Below, in pieces: positions 62,401 through 64,000 of a DNA stretch of 64,000 nucleotides. Each line of letters opens with the position of its first letter. The first letter of the stretch is position 1. The translations under genes were made by a program, and so were the position numbers. The stretch lies in contig NZ_JAKCFB010000005.1 in the NCBI RefSeq assembly GCF_024198235.1, forward strand, positions 343,997 through 407,996. Reading direction: 5' to 3'. Source of the stretch: Myxococcus dinghuensis. GTDB lineage: Bacteria; Myxococcota; Myxococcia; Myxococcales; Myxococcaceae. The notes beneath the pieces are model-generated. The model was not told the DNA's origin and ran no database searches. It saw only the letters and a list, made by a program, of their open reading frames with translations.

Positions 62401-64000
62401 CCTGCAGGAGCAGGGCGCGCGGGGCCTGGCCACCGCCAGCCGCCGCGGCGACGAGGGCTTCCTGCTGGACGCGCTGGGGCACGCCAACGTGGCGGTGCGC
62501 TCGTGGGGCGCGGACGGCCTGTCCCGCCTGGGCGACGCGCGCGCGCTGCCGGTGCTCACCGGCAACCTGCGCCACGACCACCTCCCCATCCGGCTGGGCG
62601 CCATCCTCTCCTTCTCCGCGCTGGGCCCGGAGGGTGACGGCGGCCTGCTGCACGGCCTGGAGGACGCCGCCCGCGAGGTGCAGGAGATGGTGTTCTCCAT
62701 CGTCCTCGCCCGGGATTTGCGCGCCAGCCGCCGCGGCGAGCCGCCGGACCTGCTCGCCAGCGCGCTGTCCAGCGGCCGGCCGGAGGTGCGCTACGCGGCG
62801 GCCCGCGCGCTGGAGCTGCGCACGGAGACGGACGCGTACCGCGCCAACCTCGTGGAGGGCCTGCTGCCGCCCAAGCCGGAGAAGGCCGGCGACATGAAGG
62901 AGTGGCCGGCGGAGGAGGACCGCGCGAAGCGGATGGTGGGGCTCGCCGAGGCCCTCTCCAGCGACCAGCCCGAGCAGCGCTACGCGGCGGCCCAGGTGCT
63001 GCTGCTGCGCAACAAACCGCTCGACTACTTCCGCGAGGCGAAGAAGGTCGCCCGCCCGAGCACGCTGGACGCCCCGTGGAAGCCGGAGACGGCCCCCACC
63101 GCGTCACCCGTGCAGGCCGCGCCCGCCAAGAGCTGGCTGCGCCGCATCTTCTCCGCGGTGAAGCCGGGCGCGGGGGAGCCGTCCTCCTCCGACGCCTCCG
63201 TCCAGGCGGAGCGGCAGCACCTGCGCCGGCTGGCGTTCGGCGCCTACGTGGGCCTGCTGCGGCAGGTGTCCGCGGGTGACGACGAGGGCCACCGCGTCCG
63301 CCGCGACGCCGTGGACCGCGTGGTGAAGCTCACCCAGGAGGGCTACGCCGGCACGCCCGCCGCCGTGGCCGCGCTGCTGCGCGCCCTGGAGGACCCGCAC
63401 CAGCTGGTGCGCAAGGCGGCGCTGGCCGGCCTCAAGGAGCTGTTCCCCGCCGGCAGCGACGAGCCGCTGGCGCTGGCGCTCGCGTCGCTCGCCCCGGACG
63501 TGGCCCGCGCGGCGCTGGACGAGCTGGCCGAGCGCAAGGACGCGGCCCGGCCGCGCATCGCCGCCGCGCTGAACTCGCCCCTGCCGGACGTGCGCCGCTA
63601 CGCCTTCGAGCTGCTCGAGAAGCTCAGCCCCGCGGGCAGCCTGGAGCCGCTGCTGGCGGCGCTGGGCAGCGAGCACGCCGACCTGCGCGTGGGCGTCATC
63701 GAGCGGCTGGCGGGCGCCAACGACCCGCGCGTCACGGAGGCGCTGGGCCGGGCCATGGCCAGCGAGCACGAGGACCTGCGGCTGCGCGCCTCGGAGCTGC
63801 TGGCCTGGCGCGGGGACGACCGCGCCGTGGAGGTGCTGTCCGGCTTCCTGCGCTCGGAGACCGCGGCCCTCGCGCGGCGCGCGCAGGAGGCGCTCACCCG
63901 GCTGGCCACGCCCGCCGCGGTGGCCGCCCTGGCCGCGCGGCTGCCGGCCGCCGCGGAGGTCCAGGAGCGGCTGCGGCTGGTGGCCGCGCTGGGCAACACC
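59471..64000 (+). CDS. Giant WD40-HEAT repeat protein, cut by the window edge
   Basis: Open from the ATG at 59471 to the right edge (1510 codons, no stop). The first 330 or so residues form a beta-propeller with WD40-like blades (GGVTALAPSPDGKLLYSAGADGALRAWEW, GAVRALAFTPRDGRVVSAGDDGKLRIWYL, DRVWSAGSDGKVKVWRLD). The remaining 1150 or more are HEAT/PBS-lyase-like repeats (DREAEVRRQAARELGLKG, DHPQVRAEALKALETL, DADGDVRATALDAVVAL and many more). No signal or membrane segment. It is a classical interaction scaffold. With its HEAT neighbour it resembles parts of myxobacterial multi-protein NTPase-centred systems, but no ATPase is visible within the window. Confidence 0.82.
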   Translation, partial: MSVLAIGNVEKLRAVAANARVLLVAGARASAASRVTAFEPGTNKVLWSTELPSAVHALVLSGERFAAAGADGTLSFGALSDGKVQAQVEDAHAGGVTALAPSPDGKLLYSAGADGALRAWEWESASRKHDFKASAQPLRAVAVDPTHTYAACAGDDGVVRSFTLASGERRDMTGHEGAVRALAFTPRDGRVVSAGDDGKLRIWYLVGAVEFEVRGDKDSGHAGAVLALLFPPTPAAQGDEEPGDRVWSAGSDGKVKVWRLDKQRKPRTLDCGSKPVNALAFMAPANPRQARTTLGSVVTAGEDRRVLRFGLALDGQPGDDQDTSQHAFDVFTEALKGNRARRETVVREAVVLEEPEALEFLLQVLSTDREAEVRRQAARELGLKGRTGARAKLRERLDDDHPQVRAEALKALETLETESPLAAPRAALESRFVDMRVAGVRRLGKLGGTSPLVPGLIASKLGETEAAVGLAALDALVAVSPAGDTEPLRAAFERGPARLRAEVLVRVAWAGLLGHAQLQPLVARALDDADADVRGVAFTIRVLERRALAHALESRDEDFARTAKDVARRVATRARQGQSTSALTDDEIRAARESLPTQGTVGAALTEADLEPLLAAMACRTPDTAVRGSRGLAQLGDARALGALLQLSREPEAPIRRQAAASLQALQDARARERLVWMLDDADGDVRATALDAVVALDGDAPLSSAEAALRSGHEDIRVRGLDRLVKLGATTQGAEPLLGDALEDESSKVRGEAFRTLWAWHEKAPEKALDRALAGRFPDLRSRAVEVLSERGAEGWAQERLTKSVEDRDVGVATAAYEAWVKRVGKEKPEPHLAALASTHAALRVKGAKGAVEAPVDAVRSPLLKRVQDEDVDVAVAALESLDKLVPGENGPLLAGIAAGALPVRVRAAELLAPRGAEDIIEPLRGLITDKDLERLYVPAFLVPLRIRAARALATLGSRRLLTFFATVLLPSELGDLQEQGARGLATASRRGDEGFLLDALGHANVAVRSWGADGLSRLGDARALPVLTGNLRHDHLPIRLGAILSFSALGPEGDGGLLHGLEDAAREVQEMVFSIVLARDLRASRRGEPPDLLASALSSGRPEVRYAAARALELRTETDAYRANLVEGLLPPKPEKAGDMKEWPAEEDRAKRMVGLAEALSSDQPEQRYAAAQVLLLRNKPLDYFREAKKVARPSTLDAPWKPETAPTASPVQAAPAKSWLRRIFSAVKPGAGEPSSSDASVQAERQHLRRLAFGAYVGLLRQVSAGDDEGHRVRRDAVDRVVKLTQEGYAGTPAAVAALLRALEDPHQLVRKAALAGLKELFPAGSDEPLALALASLAPDVARAALDELAERKDAARPRIAAALNSPLPDVRRYAFELLEKLSPAGSLEPLLAALGSEHADLRVGVIERLAGANDPRVTEALGRAMASEHEDLRLRASELLAWRGDDRAVEVLSGFLRSETAALARRAQEALTRLATPAAVAALAARLPAAAEVQERLRLVAALGNT

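Overview
The window is about 70% G+C. It carries a MYXO-CTERM tail, a TIGR02996 paralog cluster, tandem families of large exported repeat proteins, HEAT/WD40 giants and very dense gene packing. This points to a myxobacterium of the Myxococcaceae (Myxococcus, Corallococcus or Pyxidicoccus type). I see no tRNA, rRNA, CRISPR array, phage or intact insertion sequence.

Layout. 1-2.4 kb: an OmpL-like porin and a MYXO-CTERM protein that looks like a metalloprotease without its zinc ligands. 2.4-7 kb: a minus-strand run of three tandem TIGR02996 proteins. 7.1-8.4 kb: an ArsR-type repressor overlapping a fused double SRPBCC protein. 8.4-11 kb: a large lipoprotein with Ig/PKD-like and beta-helix regions. 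11.2-13.35 kb: a CHAT-SAVED protein preceded by an 8-bp-overlapping 73-codon ORF that resembles the two ends of a CD-NTase joined together. 13.5-14.9 kb: a membrane cytochrome b overlapping a YedY/MsrP-like molybdoprotein. 14.9-17.8 kb: a hydrolase, a small STAS-like protein, a methyltransferase with an altered catalytic motif and a ferritin-like protein. 18.1-20 kb: an operon of an alpha/beta hydrolase and a DehI-family protein. 20.3-23.6 kb: four genes overlapping by 4 bp each (small protein, sensor kinase lacking the usual His, DDxxD isoprenoid-synthase-like protein, C-methyltransferase-like enzyme).

24-55.6 kb is dominated by eight paralogous exported proteins of 819-1139 residues built of carboxypeptidase-regulatory-like/Ig-like repeats. 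They all lie on the plus strand. A YhaO/YhaN-like SbcD-SbcC pair, a headless ninth copy and a PlsC acyltransferase interrupt the array. Two copies have lost one end. Most copies follow a CTGNTANNNT element, and in several genes the Shine-Dalgarno lies in the right arm of an inverted repeat.

55.7-64 kb: a phospholipid-scramblase-like protein, a 913-residue HEAT-type protein and a giant WD40-HEAT protein that runs off the right edge.

The two most notable systems are the CHAT-SAVED locus with its apparent miniaturised CD-NTase (a possible decayed or rewired CBASS defence locus) and the large tandem array of exported repeat proteins with a shared regulatory signature. All functional assignments rest on motifs read by eye; no database search was possible.
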